From: Streptomyces halobius
GTDB taxonomy: Bacteria > Actinomycetota > Actinomycetes > Streptomycetales > Streptomycetaceae
Assembly (NCBI RefSeq): GCF_023277745.1
Contig: NZ_CP086322.1
Coordinates: forward strand, 1,922,001-1,986,000
DNA: 64,000 nt
Reading direction: 5' to 3'
The notes beneath the pieces are model-generated. The model ran no database searches and was not told the origin of the DNA. It saw nothing but the letters and a program-made list of their open reading frames with translations. Positions 43,572 through 52,379 of this stretch are shown one piece after another; position 1 is the stretch's first letter; each line of letters starts with the position of its first letter. Position numbers and translations under genes: made by a program.

Positions 43572-45353
43572 CTAGCCCGACCGCTTGACGACGAAGTCGG
43601 CGAAGGTCTTCGAGACGATTTCCGGCTTGCCGTTGTTCTGCCTGGCCGCGGCCGCCGCCATGTCGATGTGGTGGTAGCCGCGTGCGAGGACGGCGTCCTT
43701 GGGCACCAGCCCAATGAGCTGCCAGTACTTGATCGGGCTCTCCTCGGCGATGGCGCTCACCTGCGGATTGCGCTTCGGGCCGTCCTCGTGCTTGAGGTGC
43801 GCCAGGTCACCGGAGCGGACCCCGGCGAGCGCCAGCCCCCACTCGACGGCCAGCCGGGTCGGGAAGTACCACTCGTCCACGTCGGCCGGGCCGGGGCTGG
43901 ACAGCGAGACCGCCAGCTGCTTGATGTCGGTGACCACCTTGCCCGGCGTCACGTACGGCTTGCCGAGGTCGTCGACCTGCTTGGGCGCGTCCGGGGCGCC
44001 CACCTGGTCGTAGTTGCGCCACCGGTACAGCTTCTTGGTGTCCGTGGGCGCGTACTGGTTCACCAGCCCGGCGGTGTTGGCGAGCAGATCGCCGAGGAAC
44101 GGGATGTGGCCGAGCTGTCCGGGGACCGGGAAGTACTTCTGCCCGACCGGCCCGCCGTCGAGCGTGCCCAGGCCGAGCTGGAGCAGGCCGAGCGGCTGGG
44201 AGGCGCGGTTGAGCATCACTCCGAGCGCGGCCTCCCCGGTGAAGCGGAAGTCGCGCAGCTGGGGTTTGCCCGAAAGGAACTGGCCGTAGGTCCGGGAACT
44301 GGTGAGCCGCAGGGCCAGGTCCACCTGATCGTCCTTGGGGAGCCGCTTGTAGACATCGGTCTCGCGGTTGCCGTCGTAGCGGGCGGCGAGGCCGAGCAGC
44401 GCGACGGTGGCGAAGACCTTCGGCGACATGATCTGGGTGAAGCCCAGGCTCCGCGGGCCGTTCTTGATGACCGCGTTCAACGTCCCCAGGGTCGGGCCGC
44501 CGAGCGTGTCGAGGACCTGTTTGAGGAAGGGGAACGAGCGGAGGGCGAGCGGATCGGTGCTGATGAAGGTGTCGATGGAGAAGTACCCACCGCGGCACAG
44601 CGACCATCCGGGCGTGCCGTTGAAGTCCCAGGAGGCGAACATCGCCGTCAGCGGGCCGCCCATCGAGTGGCCGCCGCACAGCGTCCGCCGCGGGTTCAGC
44701 CCGGCCTCGGAGATCAGGGCGTGCCAGTCGTCCATGGTCCGGGCCAGCCCGATGTCGCCCAGCACACCGAGCTGCTTGTCACTCGGCCAGCCGGCGAACT
44801 TGTGCCCGTCGACCTCCTTGCCGTGCCAGTAGTAGTCGATGGCGACGTCGGGGTTGTGGGTGCGGTTGGCGGCGTCCAGACCGCGGTGGTCCTCCAGGCA
44901 GTTGGCGCGCCGGTCCATCGCCCAGTACTCGACGTGCTTGCCCTTGGCCAGGGCCTTGTCGACGGTCTGGGCGCCGTTCTGGGTCAGCATCGCCGCGCCG
45001 CCGGTGAAGCCGGGCATCGAGGTCATGACGGCGTCGGCGGCCTTGGAGTCACGCGGCCCGCTCTTGGCGCGGAAACGCAGGTAGCCGATCCAGTCGCAGG
45101 CCTCGGGGTGCGGCGCCCCGCCCATGGGGACGCGCAGTTTGACGTAGGTCTCCTCGACCGTGTCGGGGATCGTCGGGTCTTTCACCACCGTCTCGACCCG
45201 TTCCGTCTTCGCCTTCGGGGCGGCCGAGGCGGAGGAGGGGAGAGCAGCCAAGGCGGGGCCGGGCAGGACGGCCGCCGCCACCACGGTGATCAACGCCGCG
45301 ATCACGGCACCGATGACGCGGGCTCGTCGATGAACTCGTCGATGTGGGGTCAC
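43572..45353 (-). CDS. Large secreted alpha/beta hydrolase
   Basis: A 593-residue exported protein. A signal (RVIGAVIAALITVVAAAVLPGPALAA) precedes an alpha/beta-hydrolase core with the nucleophile elbow GGHSMGG (Ser at about 243) and an early VMTSMPGFTGGAAML oxyanion-like segment. The His of the triad may be in RGYHHIDM near the C-terminus. At almost 600 residues it is about twice a minimal hydrolase, with a large helical insertion between Ser and His. Likely an esterase or lipase acting outside the cell; substrate unknown. The start is GTG 45353. Confidence 0.8.
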   Translation of the reverse strand: MTPHRRVHRRARVIGAVIAALITVVAAAVLPGPALAALPSSASAAPKAKTERVETVVKDPTIPDTVEETYVKLRVPMGGAPHPEACDWIGYLRFRAKSGPRDSKAADAVMTSMPGFTGGAAMLTQNGAQTVDKALAKGKHVEYWAMDRRANCLEDHRGLDAANRTHNPDVAIDYYWHGKEVDGHKFAGWPSDKQLGVLGDIGLARTMDDWHALISEAGLNPRRTLCGGHSMGGPLTAMFASWDFNGTPGWSLCRGGYFSIDTFISTDPLALRSFPFLKQVLDTLGGPTLGTLNAVIKNGPRSLGFTQIMSPKVFATVALLGLAARYDGNRETDVYKRLPKDDQVDLALRLTSSRTYGQFLSGKPQLRDFRFTGEAALGVMLNRASQPLGLLQLGLGTLDGGPVGQKYFPVPGQLGHIPFLGDLLANTAGLVNQYAPTDTKKLYRWRNYDQVGAPDAPKQVDDLGKPYVTPGKVVTDIKQLAVSLSSPGPADVDEWYFPTRLAVEWGLALAGVRSGDLAHLKHEDGPKRNPQVSAIAEESPIKYWQLIGLVPKDAVLARGYHHIDMAAAAARQNNGKPEIVSKTFADFVVKRSG

Positions 45354-45829
45354 GACAGCTCCTTTGCACAGCGCCGGGAGCGGGCAGTGCGCACATCATG
45401 GCGGTGGGCACCCTCCCGGTCTGTATGCAGGCAGCGCAACCTTTGGGCCACCGCCTTGTGCAGACCGACGAACAGGCGGCCCCCGCTGCCATACCGCTCC
45501 ACCAGCCCCACCCGATGGGCGATGTTCCCCAGAAGCAGCTCGCGGCTACCTGTCCTAGGCGCCCCGCATGAGCACCTTTTGTGCGATATCGCGTGGGTTC
45601 TCCTGATCCCTGCTGAGCCCCCGACCCCGTGGCCAGGGGGTTCTTCCTCATTTGAGTGCTCTGCGGCTCTGTGACGTCACTTCGGGATTCCTGAAGCGCT
45701 CGGGCCCTGTCCGACCGTTGTGCAGTCGGGCTGAAGACGAGGAGGCTTGGGTTGGCGGGGCTGGCGGTCGTGCGGGACCTGCGTGAGGGATGTCCATGAA
45801 GGCGCGGAACTCTTCGACGATCGCTGCCA
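45354..45829. other. No gene recognised
   Basis: Upstream region of the hydrolase gene. Frames on both strands lack recognisable families. The right part merges into decayed SWIM-gene sequence. Confidence 0.45.
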
Positions 45830-46110
45830 TCTGCTGACGTCCAGGCGCCGACGCAACTCGCGGTCGTCGGCGAGCCGTTCCCGTACCAGCGCGAGCAGTT
45901 CATCACGGGGCAGCGATTCCAGCCATGCCTCCAGAGCTCCGGCCCTGGAGGCGGCAGCGGCCCGCTGCCGCGGAATCAGTCCACCTGCCGCAGCACCATG
46001 AGACCCACCGCAACGCGGTGCTTGCAGAAGTTGCCCGCTGGCCGTACGGGCAGTCGCACTCGCCAAGCGGCACCGTCAGCCCCAGTCACACGACCGGGTG
46101 ACCAGTTGCC
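45830..46110 (-). pseudogene. Fragment of a SWIM zinc-finger protein gene
   Basis: One minus frame reads VRLPVRPAGNFCKHRVAVGLMVLRQVD and stops; key are FCKH and AVGL, the second zinc pair (CxH) of SWIM fingers. A second frame continues with GALEAWLESLPRDELLALVRERL (split here: AWLESLPRDELLALV), which follows the SWIM finger in this actinomycete family. The expected first CxC pair is gone, and a frameshift separates the two parts. Confidence 0.6.
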
Positions 46111-46485
46111 CACCGACCCGGCACCGCCCTGCTGACCAACGCCATCGTCGGCGGAACCCCCGCCCATCGCCGCGAATTCCCCCAGGGCGACACCCCACAA
46201 GGGCCCGACGACTGGGTCGCCCGCGCGGTCCTCGATTCCGCCCGCCCCCTCTCCCGCGAGGCCCGCTATCTGCCGGCGGAGGAACCCGACCTCCACGACG
46301 TCGCGCTCCACCACTCCGTACTGGCCGCGATCGCCGGCGGCAACGCCTCACCCGGCGGCACCGCCGACTACCTCGGCCGCGAATCCACCGACCTGGCCCA
46401 CCCCTCAGCGGCATCACCGGCGCGCCGCCCCGCGGTGCCGCGCAAATCGATGCCCAAAGGCACGAAGCGAGTTGCGCCCTCCTGA
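46110..46485 (+). pseudogene. C-terminal fragment of an ATPase with DUF234-like winged helix
   Basis: A plus frame without start reads LLTNAIVGGTPAHRREF, AVLDSARPLSREARYLPAEE and SVLAAIAGGNASPGGTADYL, ending GRESTDLAHP and then a foreign tail to TGA 46485. This is the C-terminal part of the STAND/AAA-type ATPases that end in a DUF234 domain. The P-loop domain is missing. It lies head to head with the SWIM fragment. Confidence 0.6.
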
Positions 46486-46642
46486 CGGCACCGGCACAGT
46501 GCGGAGTCATCCCATTCGGCAGGAACCTTGGGTGGACACGCCGGCAGCGCGTACCCGGCGACACGCCTCCAGTCAGCCTCGGCGTCGTCACGAATTCATG
46601 CCGCGGGCAAGCACCACCGCCCATGTCAGGATCGATCTTCCT

Positions 46643-47680
46643 TCAGGCGGTATTCGCTCCGTAGTCCGGGTCGTACAGCCGCAGCATGGATACGAAGCGG
46701 TCGAGCAGGTCGAGTTGCTCATGCCTGAGCGACGGCGCGTTGAAGTGCATGACCGTGTTGCGGACGTCTTTCACGCGACTGAGCAGTCCGACGAAGTGCT
46801 CCCTGTCAACACCGGGCCAGCCCAGTTTGCGCCAGCGTTCCTCATTGTCCAGGAGCCGGATGTACTCGCCGAACATCATCTCGTCGACGGATGTCTTCTT
46901 CTTGTGCACCTTCTGGACGTCAGCCTCACCGTAGACCCGGCCCAGAGAACGCCGAAGTCGCCGCTCAATCTCCCCAAGGGTGAAGAAGGGCCGGGCGACC
47001 GCACCGAACTCCCCGGCAAGGTCAGCAGAGGTGACGATGCCGCTCACCCGCCCGTCCGCAGTTCGGACCAGGACGAACTCGTGGGCCTGGATGAGCGGTA
47101 GCACCGGCAAAAGGTGAGCCGACGCATTGACGATCTCGTACTCGCTGGTGATCGCACTGGCGAGGCACGGCTTGCGACCGGTCGCGTGCATATGGGCAAT
47201 CGATGCCCAGGTAATGACCCCATGCAGAGTACCTGCGATGTCGAGCACGGGAAGTTGTGAATATCCGTGCTCCGCCATCCTTCCCATCGCGAGCGGGAGG
47301 GGATCGTCAGGGGCGATCGATGTGACTCCATGGGCAGATGGCAGGTCGTGGACCCGCATCGCCGCCTGCGGGAACATACCGACGGATTCTTCGATGTCCT
47401 CAGTTCCGTCGGCGGCCTCCGGAGCAGAGCCACTGTCCGCATCATCGGTGCCGACGCACCCGTCCTGCTCACGAGTGACCGGGACGACGGCAATCTTGTC
47501 GTCCAGTGCCCCGACGGCAAAGTCCGGCACTGTGGTCAGGCCGACATTTCTCAGATCGAGTTCGACCTGCGGGACGGACACGTGGTCACGGATCCGGAAT
47601 CCCCACAAGGACAGGATGTCGCGGATCGGCAGGGTCGTACCTTCCAGCCCTTTGACGGTCGCGTCATCCGGCGTAGCCAT
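46643..47680 (-). CDS. CBS-domain protein with C-terminal HEPN ribonuclease motif
   Basis: A 345-residue cytosolic protein. Two CBS motifs span about 108-225 (AMGRMAEHGYSQLPVLDIAGTLHGVITWASI, in part, and VLVRTADGRVSGIVTSADL). CBS pairs bind adenine nucleotides and act as sensors. The C-terminal helical domain (about 235-335) carries DVRNTVMHF, where R307 and H312 form the Rx4H motif of HEPN ribonucleases, in a context resembling Swt1-type HEPN domains. The start ATG 47680 lies 17 bp inside the end of the DUF262 gene, so the two are translationally coupled and must act together. This architecture suggests a nucleotide-sensing RNase. Confidence 0.8.
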   Translation of the reverse strand: MATPDDATVKGLEGTTLPIRDILSLWGFRIRDHVSVPQVELDLRNVGLTTVPDFAVGALDDKIAVVPVTREQDGCVGTDDADSGSAPEAADGTEDIEESVGMFPQAAMRVHDLPSAHGVTSIAPDDPLPLAMGRMAEHGYSQLPVLDIAGTLHGVITWASIAHMHATGRKPCLASAITSEYEIVNASAHLLPVLPLIQAHEFVLVRTADGRVSGIVTSADLAGEFGAVARPFFTLGEIERRLRRSLGRVYGEADVQKVHKKKTSVDEMMFGEYIRLLDNEERWRKLGWPGVDREHFVGLLSRVKDVRNTVMHFNAPSLRHEQLDLLDRFVSMLRLYDPDYGANTA

Positions 47681-49511
47681 CGCTCGCCCCCTCACGGACC
47701 GCGGCTTTGCCCATCTCCCGCTCGACGAGTCCCAGAAGTCTGACCGTCCGGTCCCGGTAGAAAGCCTCGAAGTCGTCCGTGCGCAGCGTCTTGGAATCAA
47801 TCAGATGAGTGCTGACGATGTCATCGAACCAGTCGCCCGGACTACCGGTATGCCGTTCGAAGGAGGACAGGAAGGCCGAGGGTTCGCTGGTCCCCATGAT
47901 CTGCTGCGCACGGTAGGACAGCGGGGTCTTGTTCACAATGCTGTTCATACGGGTGCTGTCCATGCCGTTGTGCTCGAACCACGTCTTCGGGAAGACCTGA
48001 CGGATGTCCACGTACTGCCCGATCACCGACTGCTCGCTGATCGGCTCTCCGTGGAAGTACCAGTCAATTGCCCCATCCTTGATCAATAGAGCGTAGATTC
48101 CCTTGTACGCTGCGCTGTTGCGAGAGGAGAGCCGGTGCAGGCGCTGTTCCTGGAAGGTCGCTTCCGTGAGGGTGTCGGGCTCCGGACCACCGTCCCTGAT
48201 CCAGCTGACCACCTGCTCGACATCCCGGACGAACCGGGTGTCCGTGACCCCTCCGTAGAGCTCGCCGAGCACTCCACACCAGTACCAGCGTGCGAGCCTT
48301 TCATGGACGCCCGGGTCCTCCACCGTATCTCCGAGGATGACCCCGATGGCCGCAAGGGGGACCACCTGAGATCCATAGGGCAGGTCGCGCTCACGGAACA
48401 CATGCTGTTTAGCCAAAAACCGGCCGACCCAGGAGAGCGCTTCCGCCGTTTTCGGGGCGATCTGCGTGTAGTCGGCGAGCGGGAGGTGCAGCAGATCCCG
48501 ACGTTTACAGCTCACCGCCGGCGGATTCGTCGCACCCGGATTCTCTGCCAGGAAATCCCGTTTACGCCGGTACGTTCGCACCAGAGCGATGGCCTGGAGA
48601 AAATCCAAACTGGTGAGCCCGGTCTCCTGGCCGCTCTCCTTGTCCAAAGTGCCGAACACCGGGTAATCGGAGCACAGTGCGGCCTTGATCGCCCGCCAGT
48701 CCTCGATGAGGCTGAAATCCTCGCCACCGTTTCGCTCGGCATACAGCGCGTCACCCGCGTAGGTCGCTGTGAGCAGTTCGAATACGTTGAGGACGACGCC
48801 ACCGGTATTCACCCGCTCAAAGACCGAGCACACCGCCTCCTTGCGGGTTTCCTTCGGCAGACGGATCAACGGGACCTTGAACCCCTTGACCGTGTCGATG
48901 ACCCGGGCCTGGAACGCCGACCACAGGTCCCAGCGGTCGTCGGCACCGCTGACATAGGCACGGTGCCACTTCCCGGTCTGCTCCGGCTCGAAGAGCAGAT
49001 TCAACGGGAACAGACCGCTCTCACACTCTTTCTCCCGCGTCGCAAGGTTCCAGGCCGTGCCACGGCCGAACGCGCCCCGTACGATCCGGTCCTCCGGGAC
49101 AGAAAGGATGGCCTCATCCCGGTCCGCCGTGTCGTCCACCGCCTTGGCGATGTCGATGTAGTACCAGCGCCTGAGCGGCTTGTTCCGCGCACCGGTCGTC
49201 TCCACCGGACGCTCCGATTTGAGCGCCTGGAACAACGACGTCAGCCGCTGCTGTCCGTCGAGGAGCAGCTGTTCCGGGACGACGACCGGGTCCACCCCGG
49301 TGCCATGCAGCGGCCGGGCCTTGAACTGAGCCTCACCGCCGGTCTCCAGCGTCATGGCAACACCCAACGGATAGTCAAGCGTCACTGTCGCCAACAGGGC
49401 ACGGATCCGATCGTCGTCCCACTTCCACTGCCGCTGGAAGTCGGGGAGCTGGATCCTCCCTTCCGCGACGTCTTCCAGCATCTTGCCCAGGCTCGGCCCG
49501 TCCAGCGCCAC
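47664..49511 (-). CDS. DUF262 protein (GmrSD/ParB-like NTPase) with degenerate HNH end
   Basis: A 615-residue protein. The N-terminal DUF262 domain has IQLPDFQRQWKWDDDRI (about 20-36) and LLLDGQQRLTSLF, the DGQQR motif (85-89) of ParB/Srx-like NTP-using folds, then FERVNTGG (about 245). Near the C-terminus, IRQVFPKTWFEHNGMD followed by NSIVNKTPLS matches the HNH/DUF1524-like tail of the family, but the expected His-His before xFPK is replaced by Arg-Gln (about 504-505). The nuclease centre therefore looks inactive. DUF262 proteins occur in type IV restriction (GmrSD) and other phage defences. Coupled to the CBS-HEPN gene. The start is GTG 49511. Confidence 0.83.
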   Translation of the reverse strand: MALDGPSLGKMLEDVAEGRIQLPDFQRQWKWDDDRIRALLATVTLDYPLGVAMTLETGGEAQFKARPLHGTGVDPVVVPEQLLLDGQQRLTSLFQALKSERPVETTGARNKPLRRWYYIDIAKAVDDTADRDEAILSVPEDRIVRGAFGRGTAWNLATREKECESGLFPLNLLFEPEQTGKWHRAYVSGADDRWDLWSAFQARVIDTVKGFKVPLIRLPKETRKEAVCSVFERVNTGGVVLNVFELLTATYAGDALYAERNGGEDFSLIEDWRAIKAALCSDYPVFGTLDKESGQETGLTSLDFLQAIALVRTYRRKRDFLAENPGATNPPAVSCKRRDLLHLPLADYTQIAPKTAEALSWVGRFLAKQHVFRERDLPYGSQVVPLAAIGVILGDTVEDPGVHERLARWYWCGVLGELYGGVTDTRFVRDVEQVVSWIRDGGPEPDTLTEATFQEQRLHRLSSRNSAAYKGIYALLIKDGAIDWYFHGEPISEQSVIGQYVDIRQVFPKTWFEHNGMDSTRMNSIVNKTPLSYRAQQIMGTSEPSAFLSSFERHTGSPGDWFDDIVSTHLIDSKTLRTDDFEAFYRDRTVRLLGLVEREMGKAAVREGASDGYAG

Positions 49512-49591
49512 CCCACACCCCCAGTAACAAGGACGCTTTTCTGCGTCACGAGGCAGACATGTTACTGGCCGTCACTTCACCGCGCGCGGCG

Positions 49592-50149
49592 TTACATGAT
49601 CTGCCGGATGGCACCCTTCGAAGTGCACTGTGGACGGCACCGCACGCCTGTCGACATGTCTTCTTCATCCAGCCTGCTGGCGCTCACGCCGAGGCCGGCA
49701 TCGACGGCCGCGCGGTCGAGTTCGCGGCCGGTGGCGAAGGCATGCAGGTAGGGCAGGTCGACGGCACGCGCGCCGCTGATCCACTTCGTGGGTGCGGCGT
49801 CGTTGCCCAGGGCCGGGGAGAAGGTTTGGCGAACTGGCGGACCAGTTGGGCGAGGGCGGTCATTTCGGGGCAGGCGGGGCCACACGCCAGCCTCGGTCCA
49901 GTCCCGCAGACGGCGCCAGCAGGTCACCCCGCTGCAGCCGATCCGCTCGGTCGGGACATCCCGCCAGCTCACCTGCTTGCACAGCACGTAGACGATGCCG
50001 GCCAAGGCAACGCGGTCGTCCACCGGCAGCCTGCCGGGGAAGCGGCGCCGCCGCGGCGGACGAGCCGGGAACAGCGGGGCGATCCGCTCCCGCAGATCAT
50101 CAGGAACAAGAGCGTGACACCCCGCAGCCCTGTCTGACGTCGCCCTCAA
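49592..50149 (-). pseudogene. Truncated IS5-family transposase
   Basis: Reading right to left: LVPDDLRERIAPLFPARPPR, GRLPVDDRVALAGIVYVLCKQ and VSWRDVPTERIGCSGVTCWRRLRDWTEAGVW (in part), the typical DUF4096/N-terminal part of IS5-group transposases. After a scrambled stretch, LDRAAVDAGLGVSASRLDEED recalls the first catalytic region (DRAAVDASHVRAL). The remaining catalytic domain is missing. It separates the defence-like operon from the borosin neighbourhood. Confidence 0.8.
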
Positions 50150-50309
50150 CTACCAACCGCCACACCGAACTCATTCTGAAACGATCAGTAAGAGCGACGG
50201 GCCGGTACCGCCCCAAGACGCACGGTACCGAGCCCGCCATCATCGCCCCACCGCGGACGTACGGAGCCGGCACTCTGCCGCAGGCCGGAAGAGCCGCCGC
50301 GGACCGCGG

Positions 50310-50897
50310 CTACCACACTTTGGGAATGAGGCGGGGGGTGGTGGCGGCGTAGTCGGTGTAATCGGGGCCGAGGTGGTGGATGAGGATGGCGTCTTCGGTA
50401 TGGATGCGGTACAGCAGTGCGGCCACGGTGCTACCGGTAAGGACCAGCCAGGCAGGGGCATCGTTGAGCACGGCGGCGGCGCCGGCCACGGCGAGCAGGC
50501 CGCCGGTGTAGGAGGGATGGCGGACATGCCGGTACGGGCCGGTGCGGACGACGGGCTGGTCTTCGCGGATGTCGATGGTGGCGCGGAAGTGGGTGCCGAG
50601 GGTGCGCACGGCCCACCAGCGCAGGGCGAGGCCGGCCCACACGGCGGGCAGGGCGGCGGCCGCCGCCCTGGTGCGGTCGGCGGCCAGGGGCACGGTCGGT
50701 GCGCGCCAGGCGAGCGCCACCGCGCCGACTTCGCCGAGCACACCCGCGCCGACCATGATGAGGGTGCTGCGCCGTTCGGACACCAGCGGCTTGCCACCGC
50801 TCCCCCGCCGCCTGGCCATCCAAGTGGCTTCCGCCGCGGACCAGGTCGCGTAGGTCAACCCGACGGCGGTCCAAACACCGACTCGCCAGTCCATCAT
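50310..50897 (-). CDS. Membrane methyltransferase of the ICMT/PEMT type
   Basis: A 195-residue protein with four or five hydrophobic helices and the SAM-binding signature VRTGPYRHVRHPSYTGGLL (about 120-138) of isoprenylcysteine carboxyl methyltransferase and phospholipid N-methyltransferase relatives. A later HTEDAILIHHLGPDY matches the conserved C-terminal EE/ExxL region. In bacteria such enzymes methylate diverse small molecules at the membrane. Two adjacent ATGs (50897 and 50894) are possible starts. It is divergent from a GNAT gene 42 bp away; both sit next to the borosin pair and could be tailoring enzymes, but this is unproven. Confidence 0.82.
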   Translation of the reverse strand: MMDWRVGVWTAVGLTYATWSAAEATWMARRRGSGGKPLVSERRSTLIMVGAGVLGEVGAVALAWRAPTVPLAADRTRAAAAALPAVWAGLALRWWAVRTLGTHFRATIDIREDQPVVRTGPYRHVRHPSYTGGLLAVAGAAAVLNDAPAWLVLTGSTVAALLYRIHTEDAILIHHLGPDYTDYAATTPRLIPKVW

Positions 50898-50939
50898 CGC
50901 TCGTGCCCTTATCTCTATGAATGTCGCTAATGTCTGGGT

Positions 50940-51476
50940 ATGCACGAGGATCTGATCTGTCGCCCGCTCCGTGAGGAGGACCTGCACCTGCTCGACCGCT
51001 TCGCCCAGGACCCCGCGATGCTCGGCCCGTACGCGTGGACGGGCTTCAGCAGCGGACTGCGCCGCCGCTGGGCGGAAACAGACCTGTTGGGCGACGACGG
51101 CGGAGTGCTGGCCGTGGTGGACCAGGACAAGCCGATCGGACTGGCCTCCTGGCGGAGGATGGCCTACAACACCACCTCCCACGCCTGGAACCTCGGGCTG
51201 TGCATGCTCCCGCAGGAGCGCCGCAAGGGAAGCGGTGAGCAGGCGTTCCGGTGGCTGATCGACTACCTGTTCGCGCACACCCAGGCCAACCGGCTGGAGG
51301 CGCACGTCGACGCCGAGAACGTCCCGGCGCGCACGGGGATGGAGAAGGTCGGCTTCGTCTGCGAAGGCATGGCGCGCGGCGCCGCGTTCCGCAACGGGGC
51401 CTGGCGGGACGTGTGCCTGTACGGCCTGCTGCGCGAGGATCTCCACCCGGCGCCACCCACGCCCGCGCGGGTGTGA
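50940..51476 (+). CDS. GNAT acetyltransferase (RimJ/RimL type)
   Basis: A 178-residue GNAT protein with CRPLREEDLHLLDRF at the start, a central strand LGLCMLPQERRKGSGEQAFRWLIDYLF (in part: the acetyl-CoA loop is ERRKGSG, in place of the usual Q/RxxGxG/A), and the RimJ-type RLEAHVDAENVPARTGMEKVGF (in part) with the common ENxxxxxxxEKxGF motif. It could acetylate an N-terminus, an amine drug or a peptide product. ATG 50940 has no strong ribosome-binding site. It is convergent with the borosin methyltransferase gene. Confidence 0.82.
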   Translation: MHEDLICRPLREEDLHLLDRFAQDPAMLGPYAWTGFSSGLRRRWAETDLLGDDGGVLAVVDQDKPIGLASWRRMAYNTTSHAWNLGLCMLPQERRKGSGEQAFRWLIDYLFAHTQANRLEAHVDAENVPARTGMEKVGFVCEGMARGAAFRNGAWRDVCLYGLLREDLHPAPPTPARV

Positions 51477-51546
51477 AGCACACCTACCGCCCGCCTGCAC
51501 GCCGCGCCCGGCGGCACCGCTGCCGGCCCGATCCCGCCGGTGCCGG

Positions 51547-52335
51547 TCAGACGGCCGTGCGCATGCGGGCCAGCACCTCGCGGTCGAAGGGGCGGGCGGG
51601 CAGCGGCGGCACCACGAGCGTGGAGATGGCCGTCAGCTGCGTATCGGCCAGCTTGGCCAGCGGCACCGGGCTGATCCGCGGCGGTGTCACCGGATACGGG
51701 GACGCCTCGTACACCGTCACCTCGTGATCGCCGCCGTACGCCGCGACCAGCCGCTCAGCCAGCAGCGCCGCACCGTCGCGCGCGTCGAAGTCCAGGTCGC
51801 GGTCGGTCATACCGATCACACCGACCTGCCACAGCACCAGCAGGCTGGTCGGATCGAAGATGCGCCGGCGCAGCAGGAAGTCGCTCGCCTCGAAGCTCTG
51901 ACACCCGGACGTCGCGGGGTCCAGCCCCAGGTCCGCGAACAGCCAGTCCTCGGCCGAGGAGCCCGCGAGCATCCGCGCCGGGATCCCCTCCAACCTGGTC
52001 CGGCGCACGGCCTCATGCCCCGGGTAGGCGAACACCCCCGGATGCCCGTACAGCGCGCAGCACACCAACCGGTCCCGGCGGACCTCGGCCAGGATCTCCC
52101 GCACCATCTCCTCGTAGGACTCCTGCCGCCGCTTGCCCTTGGCGTAGAAGCCGTCCAGCGTGCGTACCGACGGGTTCAGCCGCGCCAGATAGCCGGTGAC
52201 CATGGGATCACCGACCAGGCACAGCACCGTGTCCGCCTGCACGATGCTGGCCTTCGCCTCCAGTGTCAGATCGCCGATGGCCCGGTAACCGGTACCGACC
52301 ACAATGAGTTCTGCCCTACTGCTGGTCACCGTCAC
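51547..52335 (-). CDS. Borosin-type alpha-N-methyltransferase (split borosin)
   Basis: About 262 residues from GTG 52335; a GTG at 52347 is in frame but lies directly on the GAGGAG ribosome-binding site. The protein has the tetrapyrrole-methylase (TP_methylase) fold with the borosin signatures: LIVVGTGYRAIGDLTLEA (SAM loop), TVLCLVGDPMVTGYL, YGHPGVFAYPGHEAVRR, SAEDWLFADLGLDPATSGCQ and SFEASDFLLRRR. These match the methyltransferase half of fungal OphMA and the bacterial split borosin enzymes, which place methyl groups on backbone amides of a peptide. Unlike OphMA it is not fused to its substrate. The gene for a matching precursor lies 45 bp upstream. Confidence 0.88.
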   Translation of the reverse strand: MTVTSSRAELIVVGTGYRAIGDLTLEAKASIVQADTVLCLVGDPMVTGYLARLNPSVRTLDGFYAKGKRRQESYEEMVREILAEVRRDRLVCCALYGHPGVFAYPGHEAVRRTRLEGIPARMLAGSSAEDWLFADLGLDPATSGCQSFEASDFLLRRRIFDPTSLLVLWQVGVIGMTDRDLDFDARDGAALLAERLVAAYGGDHEVTVYEASPYPVTPPRISPVPLAKLADTQLTAISTLVVPPLPARPFDREVLARMRTAV

Positions 52336-52379
52336 CGGGCCACCCACTCCTCAAACTCGAATCCGCAGTCTGCCGCTGC

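Noticed and set aside
51547..52335. The methyltransferase as a cobalamin (precorrin) or diphthamide enzyme
   Set aside because: No cobalamin genes are nearby, the borosin-specific SAEDWLFADL and SFEAS segments are present, and a fitting precursor gene lies upstream.
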